The notes below the pieces were generated by a model, which did not search any database, was not told the origin of the DNA, and saw only the letters and a list, made by a program, of their open reading frames with translations. Shown here piece after piece: positions 52,374-63,880 of a DNA stretch of 64,000 bases (positions are counted from its first letter, which is position 1; every line of letters begins with the position of its first letter). This DNA comes from Elysia crispata. Lineage: Eukaryota > Mollusca > Gastropoda > Plakobranchidae. Both the position numbers and the translations under genes were made by a program. The stretch lies in the NCBI GenBank assembly GCA_033675545.1, contig JAWDGP010004715.1:265001-329000 (forward strand), read 5' to 3'.

Positions 52374-53690
52374 GGTAAGCAAAGTTATAAAAATATTTGC
52401 TGAAAAAAGTGAACATGAACTTTATATAGTTAATTGGTTTAGATCGACATGCAAGTATATTTTGATTACTAACTTTGAAGAAGATTGTTGCTCATCTTTA
52501 AACGTTTCATTCACGTGATCTTTAGAATCATTGATTTTATGGAGTACCCAGAAATTTGAATAAAGTGTTTAATTTTTTTCCATTTAGAGTGCCACAATTA
52601 TTTTTTTTAAATATCTTTGGGTGTTTAAGGCAAAATTATCACTAGATAATGAACCGTGTAAAGAGTTCTTGCAAGACTCAAGCATCATGAAATTAATCCA
52701 CAAAGAGCAAACCTAAGAAATCTTTCCCTTCCAGAAATAAGGGACTAAGTTCTTCATGCTATTGTTCTGACAATGAGTCATTTAAAGAACTGGACGAGCT
52801 TTGAATCTTCCTCAATGATTTAAGCAGATACTTTCAGGAGAGAACTGGATTTAAAATTTAGGGGGGCAGATAGGAGAGTACCTCAATGGTGCTCCTCAAA
52901 ATCTCAAAACAAAAGTGTATATTTAGATCTACCTATAAAACTGAGAATCCTCAAGATCCAGTAAGCTACCCTAAACAAGCGACCAATCTTAGCCATTGAC
53001 GGCTTTATAAGAACAATGAGCGCTGAGCTAACAGTTCTCACAAGAAACATTTAACTTCTTAAAGCAACATTAACAGTAACGAATAACCTTTAGAATTTTG
53101 TGAGACTAAAATCCTTGACAAAGCTGTATCGTCGACAGTTTGAAAAAAAAAACATTTTGAGTGAGGAAAATCTTAACAGAACTTTCATTTGGTTTTCTTT
53201 TCGTCTTTTTACCCTCACCACCACATTCCAACCATTATCACCATCATCATCAACAAAGTGAAAGGTTGTCATGGGTAACATTTTTAAAATCGTTATCAAA
53301 TAATAGACTACAATGTAAAAAGATTCATAAATGTTACAAAGTTATAATCGACTTATTTATACTTGTAGTATGCTTTTCCTTCATTTTTTAAAAATAATTT
53401 ATTTTTCAATTAACTATGACTTTTGATTTACAAGAGTACTTTTAATTCCAGAAATAGATACATATAGGTTGAACGATGAAAAGATCAATAAAACTCAGAT
53501 TTCAGCCTAACAGAGCATATTCAAATAATTATGGTTTACAACATTATCAGAAAGGTAAAACAAAATGATTTCGAACAAATCTACGGCAGACTGATCATTG
53601 TGCGTTATTTTAATTGCTAAGTGTATTTCAGCAATTGAATCTTCATCACCTTAGCCTTTAACATCAAACAAGGACGAGTAAAATAAAACT

Positions 53691-53921
53691 TTGGAATTTG
53701 ATATAGAAATAAAACCGAGAAGGCTGTTACCTTTCATCGACCATGATTCGTTATTGTTTGAACTGGTTATGTTTGCAATAAAGCCTTATTCCTATTATAA
53801 AGAGTCCTCGTGGAACCAAAGCAATCCGTCCATATATAAAAAAAAATGTGAACTGACTCTTCGCGAGGACTCTAACGCAACAAAAAATCCGCCTCATTGC
53901 TTCATACAGCCGAATCTCTAA
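53691..53921 (+). CDS. Conserved short ORF (FIDHDSLLFELVM type), unit D copy
   Basis: 76 codons; ends eight residues earlier than in B and C because of a shift near FIQP. Otherwise the core is kept. Confidence 0.27.
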   Translation: MEFDIEIKPRRLLPFIDHDSLLFELVMFAIKPYSYYKESSWNQSNPSIYKKKCELTLREDSNATKNPPHCFIQPNL

Positions 53922-54098
53922 ATACCATTTTAGTTTTTAGATTTTAACAAGAGTTGGGTTATAACATCGAGTTCTCCTCAAGTTTATGTGTTCAGTGCTA
54001 AAGCATTGTACAGGCAATTATCTTAACCAAACTATCAAGTTATTTGTATCGGTTTTGTGAGTATCCTACAACGAATCTAACTTGTCCTGAACTTAAAG

Positions 54099-54224
54099 AT
54101 GGAAACTATGACTGCGGCCCTCCGGGAGCTTAAGAAAGGTCGGTTGGAAGTCACACAGAGAATGAAAGATAACTATTTTCTTGAAAATGGGGCAACCTGT
54201 CACTTTTTTTCTGAAAGTCTTTAA
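54099..54224 (+). CDS. Conserved short ORF (RMKVNYFLENGAT type), unit D copy
   Basis: 41 codons from the same strong-context Met (METMTAALRELKKGRLEVTQ). It reaches a stop shortly after the conserved part, which supports the idea that only the first third is meaningful. Confidence 0.3.
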   Translation: METMTAALRELKKGRLEVTQRMKDNYFLENGATCHFFSESL

Positions 54225-54339
54225 AACTCTTTTCCTTTTTTTTTTTTTTACAAAAAAATTCCAAAAAAATGTATCCCTCCCTTCATACCAAACTAGTTTT
54301 CTTTGATTCATAATAAACTTACACATCTGTTATTTTTTT

Positions 54340-54588
54340 TCAATATCAGGTACAGAAATACGTCTACCCAGTTGGAAATATTAACTTCAGAGAGCAAACT
54401 GATTTCAGCTTTATTGTGAAAAACATCAACAGGCATCCAGCGATTTGTATTATCTCAGTCGCACCAACATATTTCAGAATTTATTACATGTTTTTTGTTT
54501 TGATTTTAACGATTTTCAACTCGGCTATATTATATCAAATAAAAACTGGCTCTCAAACTGACTCAGGCTTTCAATTTATGCAATTGTA
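54340..54588 (+). CDS. Conserved short ORF (FSFIVKN type), unit D copy
   Basis: Open from the acceptor-like caatatcag to a stop near 54588. Core NINFREQTDFSFIVKN is identical to B, followed by the same hydrophobic YYMFFVLILTIF. Confidence 0.3.
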
Positions 54589-54641
54589 ATTGGTAGTGAG
54601 GGTTAGGTAAAATATTTACATTGCATATTAATGAGAAGACA

Positions 54642-56254
54642 TTTTGGTAGTCCAAGGAAATAGCAAGACCACTTAACTATTCATTATCAGTAAACCGCAT
54701 AATATCACCTAGGCGTCTTATGTGAGATGCTATACTCCTGCCCTTTATGAATACACTTTGGTTCTCATGTATTATGCTTTTTATTACTCCCTGTAACCTG
54801 ACTGCTAAAAGTTTTGTAAATGTTTTGTAATCTACGTTAGTGAGAGTCACAGGTCTCCAGTTTCATAGTTCATCTCAGTTTGTATTGTTACCTTTATGTA
54901 TAAGATGAATTATTCCCCTACTTTGAGTCATACACAATTCGCCTGTTTCAATTGAGCTCTGTAACGAATTGAATAGAGTTGCCTTCAATGGTTGCCAGAA
55001 CACTTTGTAAAATCCAGGAGTAATACCATCTAATCCTGGAGAGGAATCATTTTTAACAATTTTAGCGCGGCCCCTAATTCTTCGAGGTGTAAAGGAGCGT
55101 CACACATCTCCTTTTCATCTTCACTCAACATATTCAAAGTGGAATCATTGAAGAAATTGTCCAGTTTATTTCCTACATTGTTTGTTGACATGTTTTTGGT
55201 ATATAGCTTTTCATAATAGCTTTTCGTTTCTAGAAAAATATCGTTTGGATGTTTGACGACTATTCCTTGTTCCGTTCTTATTTGCTTTATTGAGTTATTA
55301 GATGCTCGTCGGCGCTCTAAGTTGAGAAAATATTTAGTGTTTTATTCACCTTCCTCGATCCATTTTACCCTTGATCTAATTATAACACCCTTTGTTTTGG
55401 ATAGTAACTCTATCTCGAGGCGTACAAAAACGTCTCGTATTAATATTGTAATACAACTTTGTTTGGTCAAGAAATGTTTTATCTTTTAGATGCAGTGAGT
55501 TAAAATGCCATCTGAGAGGACCTCTAGGAAATTTGTCCATTTGTATCTCGGTCATGACAACTTTATGGTCTGTGCATGAATACTCTATTATCTCTGAGTT
55601 GGTCAGATGTTGTGCTACATTAATATCACAAAGAGTATAATCCAATCTTCTTGCTGCATAAGGTGCATTGCGGAACTACGTGAACTGTTTTGCATTATTG
55701 TTTAAAATCTCCAACTGTCCTCTAGTTCTTAGACTTTCAGGATAATTAAGAAGTTGCCTCTTTCTCTGTTACTATGTGGGGCTGTGCAACATTTTCCAAG
55801 TCGTTATATTAGATCATATTAAAATCACCTCACACAACGTGCTTGTTGCGATCTAGATTTGTAATTATTTCATTTAATTCTTCTAGAAACGCATCTCTTT
55901 CTTCTGCTTTAGCAAAACTGTGTAATGGTGATCTTCCAATAAAATGTTAGACAGACACACCGCTCATTAAATATAATAAACTCTATATTTTTTTCCGTGG
56001 AAATTTTGATTTACTAATTTGATTGACCTTTGCTTCTATTGCTTAACGCGTGATAAAATCAATCGGCACTCCATTCTTTCATCCATTCAATGGCTCTGCT
56101 GTCTGTAACATATGTTTCTTGTAAACATAGTATGTCAAAATAGTTAAATTGCTTGAAGAGTAGAGTGCGTTTTAACCGATTATTCAGTCCTGGGCAGTTT
56201 AATGTGATGATCTTCCTAATTCGGTGAAATAAGGTAATAGAAAAATTGTCCAAC

Positions 56255-56300
<46 letters not shown>

Positions 56301-56324
56301 TTATTTATATATATATATATATAT

Positions 56325-56374
<50 letters not shown>

Positions 56375-57380
56375 AGAGAAGGGGTATGAGGGAAAATATG
56401 AAAGAAAAAAAAGAGTACAGTTCCACTCATAATAAAGAGGGTGTTAAATATAATCAATAAGCAGAGGCAAAGTCCTTTTTGTGTTTAAAATGTCGTCAAC
56501 TTGGGAGCACACGGGAAACGCAGTGGTGACTATGTCACTGTGTTCAAACCAGTCAGTCGCAGTCGATCTTATCTCCCCTGTTTCCCCCTCCTCGCTCATA
56601 CCTCTCGACTCCACACTGCTCACAGCGCAGCCCCCTTTCTTCCTTTTATCAGCCATACGATCACTGTCTGAAGAAGTTCGATCACATAGAGACCTTTTGT
56701 TGCGCGGCTCTGCAGATCTGTGTCCAATTGACCTTTGACTTCCCGCTTTAAAAAACTCGATGTTTGTCTGTTTTTTCTTCAAAGTTGCTCTTGCCCTCTC
56801 AATCACTTCTTTGTTTGTATGGGACTCAGTGTTACTATTATTTTGCTGAGCTCTGTGAGGTATCCCTCTCGTCGTTAGCCTGGTCATCTTGGTCAGCTGC
56901 CATAGACGGACCCTGAGACTGACCTGGACGTCTTTGTTCATTAGCTGACGCCGGCTTGACCGTTCCATTGGTCTTGCTAACTTCTTTCTCTTTGTAATAT
57001 AAAAAGCCTCAGAAGTTTGCTTCTATTATTATGTATTTGGATAATGGGGACACAGGCAAGTCCATATAGACAAACCGTCTTAGCTGGCCGTTGCGATCTC
57101 GGTAAGTTTCATCATTTATGGAGGATCTAATGCTCACATCCTGTTTCTTTAAGGCAGTTTGAATTTCTGAGGAAGCAACTGAGATCGGTAGATTCCCAAT
57201 TTTTCATTTCGTTGTAGGTCCGTCTCCCATGGTTAAAAACGGGTTTTTCTCTAAGACGTTGGTCTCCAGAAATCTACGTACCTGCATAGTCGGAGGATAA
57301 ATCCTCCAAAGGCTCCATCAATGCCTCCAATATCGGTCAATGCCTCACTCGCCTGGCAGATTTCTAGTCGTTAGTGATGA
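54642..57380 (-). mobile_element. LINE fragment between units D and E
   Basis: Minus-strand counterpart of the fragments at 13890 and 27522, cut at the same RT position. The ORF1-like frame is open for 174 codons (56968-56444), ending near the microsatellite. Endonuclease (LQETYVTDSRAIEW) and RT pieces are broken. Confidence 0.85.
56259..56372. repeat. Compound (AT)n(AG)n microsatellite inside LINE
   Basis: AT tract with a short 'tttatttattta' interruption, then AG tract. Confidence 0.95.
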
Positions 57381-57679
57381 TAGAAGTATTCACGAAAACG
57401 ATGATAAACACACACAAAAATTATTAAAGATACAGACTGTATTCCATATATTTCAATTACGTTATGACATTAAGCAGAACCTGGAAGAAAAATCTATACC
57501 CCATTAAATCAGGATTTGGAAACCTTTCGTTCTTCTGCATTCATTGATCAATCTTCAAATTCTTGGCTGTAAATTAGCAAAATTTCTTGGAAACCCTGTT
57601 GGCTGTTGGCGCGGAAATAGTTATTGTCTACCCCGAACCCCAACTTTGTCTGCTATTTCAGTAGCATAGCATGGTATAG

Positions 57680-57849
57680 AAAAATTAACCATAAACCTAG
57701 ATTTACCTCGAGAACGACAAATAAGACGGAAGGCGGGAAAACATTAGAACAGATGGAATGAACAGGGATCGAAACTGCAACTCGATGTGACACTAATCGC
57801 CTTGCCGAGACAAGACCAGGCACTTAACCACTGAGCCATCCACATCCAC
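57680..57849 (-). mobile_element. tRNA-derived SINE head, unit E
   Basis: Single head on the minus strand with A box intact and B box changed (cagtttcgatcc). Confidence 0.7.
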
Positions 57850-58284
57850 AAAAATAGATGCTTTAGGAACAGAGACCTCATGCAGTGGTTAAGTGCCTCT
57901 AATGTTGTTCCTAATGTAGTTTGACTGATTTCTTTATTTCTATAGTAGCATAGCATAACTCCTTACAGCCTTGACGAGGAAATCAAGTCCAACTAACCTT
58001 GTATGAAACGGGAAATATGAAATAATTTCAGACAAAATAGCATTCATTGACATCTGACTGGTCGCGGACTAGACAATATCAAACCATTCAAGGTACAAGT
58101 ACAAACTTCACACAACTGATAGAAGCAGCTTTATTTCAACAACGCGAGGGCTATTGATGCCATACCTCTTTGTATAACCAATGTTAAGTGTACATAGAGA
58201 TTAACTATGCAACCAGCGAGAAAGAAAATCTAGCCTCAGTATTTGAACTAGATAATTCTCTTAGTTCCCATTAAAATAAACTCT

Positions 58285-58443
58285 CTACTTACAGATAGAC
58301 CGGCGCTTCTGACATTCCTTACAGAAAATGAAAGCAGTAGCGCACGTCAGATCAGATGAGCCGTATCTATGCATCAGGTTTTGTTTTACTGCTGAACACA
58401 TCAAAGGTTTACATAATTTTGTGACTTTACGCCAAGCCGCGCA
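58285..58443 (-). CDS. Cys-rich conserved open segment, unit E
   Basis: Same 53-codon frame as in B, ending KRRSICK. The plus strand has a 43-codon ORF from ATGAAAGCAGTAGC after ttccttacag. Coding strand unresolved. Confidence 0.25.
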   Translation of the reverse strand, partial: CAAWRKVTKLCKPLMCSAVKQNLMHRYGSSDLTCATAFIFCKECQKRRSICK

Positions 58444-59218
58444 TATTTAGGACACATGACAACCTACAGAATATAGTAAAGTTTACTTTTCTCATATCTA
58501 TATCGGATATAGTTTATGAATATTAAAGAAACACGCACCATGTCGCATGGAAGTTACATATTATATTAGTGTTTCAATGATTTAAAAGAGTTTTGCCCTC
58601 TTGGTCTCACCTACAAACATAAATTTGAATCAGAAAGCATTACACGACAAACTTTAATGATATATATGATATTCTGGGATTTTGAAATATCCCATTAAAT
58701 CTATTGACATGGCATCATGTTATAAAATAGAAAATTTTGTTACAAATGAATAGTCATGTATAATTATTTATGCATGTATACACAGAGCTGTACTTTAGAA
58801 AAATATTAAGAGAACACTATGAATCAAAATTTTGATACTCTTGATTTGTTGATATGAACTGTCTTACATGTAAATTAATACTGTGGGTGGGGGGGGGAGG
58901 GGGTGTTATGATTTTGTATATTGTATCCTTTTTAACCTTACATGATGTAATTATACTCGACTCCCACTATTTAAAAACAAAAAAGGAAAGAGACTCGAAT
59001 ATAACGTAAGGAGCCTTCAATTGTGTATGGCTTTTGTGCATGCAATTTTATTTTGATCTGCTTACACGTGTGAGAAAGAATTTCCCTAAAGGAGTGAGAA
59101 TTAAGTTTATCTTATCTTATTTTATCTTATCTAAATAAGAAAATTCAGACGCATATGTAGTACTTATGATAACTATCAACAAATGAGATTTCTTTGTTAA
59201 AAAATCTAATTTCTTCAG

Positions 59219-59386
59219 GAGAAGTCGAAGACCATGACAATGCGAGAGGCGCTGGGTCGTGCACAGCAGAACGGTAAACAGTCTATCATTGATTTATTGT
59301 TGTACAGTTTAAGACAACTCAGGCAATCTGTGAATAGCTCGTCAGACCAGGTCCAGGGAAGAAACTTCAAAAAGACAGCTGACTGA
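59219..59386 (+). CDS. Last coding exon of an unidentified neighbouring gene, unit E (intact)
   Basis: A strong 3' splice site (ctaatttcttcag, ending 59218) is followed by 55 open codons and TGA at 59384-59386. The peptide begins EKSKTMTMREALGRAQQNGK, continues SIIDLLLYSLRQLRQSV, and ends FKKTAD. Its composition (Gln, Arg, Leu, helical, no Cys) and clean frame look like a C-terminal coding exon. Earlier exons are not visible in the window, so the gene may be a lone captured exon. It lies about 1.2 kb upstream of the four-cysteine gene on the same strand. The unit B copy (25692-25525) has an in-frame stop, and the segment is deleted from A, C and D. No family recognised. Confidence 0.5.
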   Translation, partial: EKSKTMTMREALGRAQQNGKQSIIDLLLYSLRQLRQSVNSSSDQVQGRNFKKTAD

Positions 59387-60614
59387 GATCACGAGAAAGA
59401 ATCGAAATAGAAAACCTGCTAAGATGTCTAAGATAGTTAATCTTTCCTCATAAGCAAGATGTTGTAAGGTCTGGAGAAAAATGTAAACGTGTTTAGTTGT
59501 ATTTCATCAGATGAATTTTTGTTTTCCTAAGACATTTTACATATTATAGAGTATGATGAGACTCATTTATCTGGTTATTGAAACTGAATCTGCAGTCATT
59601 TAGTTTGTGGTGAAATTGCAAAGGCATATATGTGAGGTGGCCTGCAATTTTCAGGCTTAATGACTAGTTTGGACAAATTGTGATTTCCATATTTTTTGAA
59701 AGCCCTACCAATTCTCTGCATAAAACAGTTCACATTTTTAGAATACATTAGTATTTGGCTGAGATTTGACCTACAACTTAACACAAGGCTGAGAAATGAG
59801 AAACTGAGAAAAACATGTTTACAATTAGGGAAAGTTTTCATGCAGGTTTGCAGTTATCTTGACAAAAACACCATAAAGCATACTTAAAGCTTCTCTTGGG
59901 CTTTGACATTTTTTGACAAAATAGAAAATGGTTGAAAGTTCATAAGAAGCTAAAAAATGGGAAACCTTGAAAAATTGATATTTTATGTTTGAAGCCTAAA
60001 AGCTCAAAACAGTAGTTTCCGACATGAGCCTGAAAATCCCAGGCCACTTTAAATTTAAAAATCCTTGAATTAAAAAAGTTAATAAATTTTTATTGGAAAA
60101 TAAATTGTGATATTTCGCTATGATTAAAATGAAGAGAAAAACATGATCGATTAATATATTCAAAAACATGTATATCACGCCAAATATTACAATATTTCCG
60201 TAAACTAGACCAAGACTAACGTCCAAATTCTGATAACTTAATTATAATATCAGCCGTATAGCGTTTAATCTTGTCAGATTCACAACAAAACATAACAATG
60301 CACTGAGTATTTTACAGCGAGCCAATAAAGAATATCTGTTTCAAAAATCAATACAACATGGTGTTCAATAAAAAGCGCTATTATTCAACGAACATGAACA
60401 AAACTTTCTGTGTAGTCTTATCAGAGTTTATCTATAGCATCTTAGTAAAATAAATCTCATAGGTGCGGAGATATAAATTTGAATCTGCAGCTGTCAAACA
60501 TGTTGTCTTGATCGCATTGTAGACACAAAACAAAAAACAACTAAATAATATGGATATTGTTGATATTCCTAATGAGCAAATGTTTATGCTTATTTATTAT
60601 GTTACTGTAAACGC

Positions 60615-60683
60615 TATAAAATATTGACATTGTCACTTATTATTTCTAGGTTGAAGATTGTTTCTCTCCCTGAGCAGAGGAAG
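60615..60683 (+). promoter_or_regulatory. TATA box and non-coding exon 1, unit E
   Basis: TATAAAA at 60615-60621, exon 1 ending gcagaggaag at 60683 before GTAAGT. Confidence 0.57.
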
Positions 60684-61410
60684 GTAAGTTTCCTGTTGCC
60701 TTTCGTACACTCATTCTTGCTTTATTTCTGTCTCTGTTTCTGTCGGTATTTCTGCTGTCTCTCTTCTTTATTAACATCGCAGTCTAACCACAGCTTCCCT
60801 GTTCCATCCGACATATCCACCGATTTTAAACCTCCATTTTTATTTTCTCCCCTCACTCTATCCGCCCCTCTGGTTGTCTTTCATAACTGTTGTGGGGGTG
60901 TAAGAAACTATCTTATTAGGTTTTAAGTGAAATTAAAAAAAACAAAAAACTATCTTGCCTTATATTTTCAAATGCTTTTACGAGTTAACTATGCTCAAAT
61001 AATTATTTTGCAGTGTTCCTAAGAATACGTATGTGGGAAGAGGTCAAAAGGTGCTACTTAAGGTAAAAAATTTAAAAGTTCTCAGACCCTTTAATGCTTT
61101 GGCAAAAGTATCAAACTAAATGTACATTTTGTCAAATAAGTATTGAGAACACAGTGGAGTTTCTCAACTTTGAAATATTTTGAATCTTTATGATCCATTG
61201 CATTGGCTTTATTTGTGACGCGTCATTCAACCACAGTACTGAAAATTTGAGTTTAGGTATCAAATAATATTGAATTATTCTTGTGGTTCAGCCCTTGATG
61301 CTAGACAAAGAAGAAAAAATATTACGTTGGCACATAAAAATGAACAAACCATAACATGTTTTTATGTCCGGCCAATTCGAAATCGTATTCACAGAATTTC
61401 AAGCAGCAAT

Positions 61411-62916
61411 ATGAGGATTGCATTCATCATTTGTTTGGCACTTCATATCATGCCAACAGATAGCGGTAAGTAGAAGTGAAATATCTAAGACTTTGTACTT
61501 CTTAGAATTCTAACAGTAATGTAGATGATGCAGATTTCTTTCGTGGTGTCTGAGGAGCTAGTAGGGTGTGAATTTCCTGCCATAAAGAGGAACAACTACT
61601 CCTCGTTTTCCCCATACTACTCTCGCCAACCCCGCACCCTTCCTCCCCCCCCCCACACACACAAAAAAAATCTAGATCTACATAACTTATCTGATGTGTT
61701 ATAAAGTTATCTTTTATAGCGTATCGGCCGATTTCTTGCTCAAACACTACTACTCCTTCTTTCTTGGCAAATGATTTTTTAACAAAGTTTATTGATACCT
61801 ATAGGATAGGCCAAAGACTTCTATTTAACCCTTATTGCAGTAGTAAAATTTAGAACAATGTCAACATTATTCTATCGATGAAATGGTGACTTTAGACATC
61901 TTTAGTATATATATATACGCGAAAAATTTTACACCTGCCGTCATCTGGAAGACAAAAGCTGATAGTGTTTTTCTTCAAATAATGTTTTCTTTGGTCATTG
62001 TGTTAAGAATCAGCTAAACATTACAGGCGATCATTTTGACTTATGTCTCTAGATTTCCATATGAACTAAAAGCCGCTCAAGCAATTCTCCACGGTACTCA
62101 GACCTGGATGGTCCCCCTCAGCTCCACCCATTTGATCTCTGCAGCCTGTTTCGTTGATAAACACGACGATACTACCGCACCAAGCTATAATTATAATTAT
62201 TTACTGTCCTTGTGCGTTCTATTTAAGTACTTAATCTTGGGTTCTGAGGAGAATGGCCAAACCATCCCAAATCTATTTTTTAATTGTAAACAAAGTTCTA
62301 CAAACGGGACCCTGGTGTCAATTTGCCGCGGGTAGGGTGCGAGTGTGTAAGTAAAGAGACTTTTAAATGGTATTGACATCTCTCCTTTTACTTACATGAT
62401 CGAGATATATGCCTCCACCTATCCATCTTTACCTGATATTTAGATATCTCGATAACTCTGATTCTAAACACAAAATTTAGATATAGAATTGAATTCCTTT
62501 TGGAATAAAGGAAATCAACTTAATATTCTCTTCTTCCCCAATCTGTTTTTTTTAGATCCTTTAAACGCTTATTAGAAAGCTTTGAATATTAACATTTAGT
62601 GCATAAAAGTGCACTGCCTTGTGGGAATTCTTAGCCACGCCCTTATTTAAACCTAGATCTACACCTCAAGCCGATTGAGAAGGACTTCCGTTGGAAAAAA
62701 TTGAAAAACGGCGCGCGAAATTGGTGATCGTAAGTTTAGCCTATTTTGACGAAACAAAGGATTTTGGGAAAATCGAGGAAATCAGTTTGCGTTGGTTTTT
62801 ATGGTTTAGAACTAGTCACATGACTGCTGTAGACGCTGTACAAAGTTTCAAAGGTGTGGGTTGGGTAATAAGAGAAGAGTTCGCAAACAAAGCCTCTCAA
62901 GTCCGCTTAAAAAAAA

Positions 62917-62993
<77 letters not shown>

Positions 62994-63326
62994 TCAAGGA
63001 GAAATGCTTTGTCTCTCTCGTAGCTGGTCTTTTCTCATTTTTAGCTGACTAATTTCAAACGATAAATACTGGAAATATTGTGGATAATCTAAATGATGGA
63101 TGTATTGTTATAGGGTGCTATTACATTTTTGCGCCCCTTTAAGGGAAACAACATGATAAATAGACAATTTATATCTTCAAAACATCGCTTTGACTGATAG
63201 AATTTATGATTTGTAATTTTTTTTCCTGATTTTAGATGTGACGTCGACCCCCAATACCCCGTGGTATTGCGCAGACAAATTTAGGGAAGCAACGTTCTTA
63301 GCGTTTCAGGAGCCTGATTGGTGCAG
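61411..63326 (+). CDS. Secreted four-cysteine small protein, unit E copy (partial, class II)
   Basis: Only exons 2 and 3 fall in the window: 61411-61465 (signal peptide, identical to D) and 63236-63326. Exons 4 and 5 should lie to the right of 64000. Exon 2 starts at 61395 after attcacag; the phase 1 junction gives Asp. Exon 3 reads VTSTPNTPWYC, then ADKFREATFLAF and ends EPDWC, close to unit B. B and E differ in this 91-nt exon mainly by replacements (RE to WY, IH to FQ) with one silent change. The gene is intact as far as visible. Confidence 0.68.
62054..62189 (+). pseudogene. Trypsin-like (S1) serine protease exon relic, unit E (best preserved)
   Basis: After a tctctag acceptor-like site the frame reads FPYELKAAQAILHGT, then SSTHLISAACFVDKHDDTT without interruption. 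This is an S1 exon in which exactly the His codon of 'AAHC' is absent, so it could not be catalytic. The conserved Cys-Gly-Gly before the segment is replaced by Trp-Met-Val. An ORF continues to 62335 by chance. It lies inside intron 2 of the four-cysteine gene and is out of phase with it. Confidence 0.6.
62634..62729 (+). promoter_or_regulatory. Conserved GC-box/TATA-like block in intron 2, unit E
   Basis: GCCACGCCC 62634-62642, TATTTAAA 62644-62651, donor-like GTAAGT from 62730. Confidence 0.35.
62922..62991. repeat. (TA)n(TG)n microsatellite, unit E
   Basis: TA run to about 62974, then TG run. It is located in intron 2 at a different point from the unit A TA tract. Confidence 0.95.
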
Positions 63327-63544
63327 GTAGGTGCGCCCCTGTTTCATGCATTAGTTCTTCCAAAACAATTTATGATTAATTATTCCACTTTTCGTTTTGA
63401 AAAAAAAAAGAAGGTAAAAGGTAAGGATGTGACATCTCTTTAACAACGCTTATCGACGGCTTTTCAAAAAATCCACATTAAAAGCTTTAAAGACTTGTGA
63501 CAATATTGTCTGACTCATTTTACATAAAACTGATTTAAAGGAAA

Positions 63545-63880
63545 TTGTGTAACAGCTGAAAAAGTAAAACTGTGCGTAACATTTAACTTCATGTTACAGC
63601 TAAAACAGGAATAATGTTGGTAAAATTTCACATCGTCTAACTGCTAAAACAGTAATAATGTAGGTAATATTTAACATCGTGTTACAGCTAAAACAGTAAT
63701 AATGTAGGTAACATTTAATGTCTTGTTACTGTTAAAACAGTAATAATGTAGGGAACAATTAACTCCGTGTTACAGCTAAAACAGTAATACTGTGAGTAAC
63801 ATTTTACTTCGTGTTACAGTTAAAACAGTAATAATGTGATTAACATTTAACTTCGTGAAGTGCTAAAACAATATTTCTGT
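63545..63880. repeat. 44-bp minisatellite in intron 3, unit E (about 7 copies)
   Basis: Reverse-complement array matching unit B in being long, with well-matched copies. Confidence 0.9.

Larger units (their letters stand above)
45010..54640. repeat. Amplified unit D (inverted)
   Basis: Reverse-complement copy of unit C over nearly its full length, sharing its diagnostic deletion. Order on the plus strand is SINE, Cys-rich segment, promoter, gene, three conserved ORFs, and a short minisatellite edge at about 54590-54640. Confidence 0.85.

Noticed and set aside
62691-63052. ORFs ending in repeated Ile-Tyr and Cys-Val
   Set aside because: The C-terminal part is the TA/TG microsatellite; the first part overlaps the conserved intron 2 block without a frame kept in other units.
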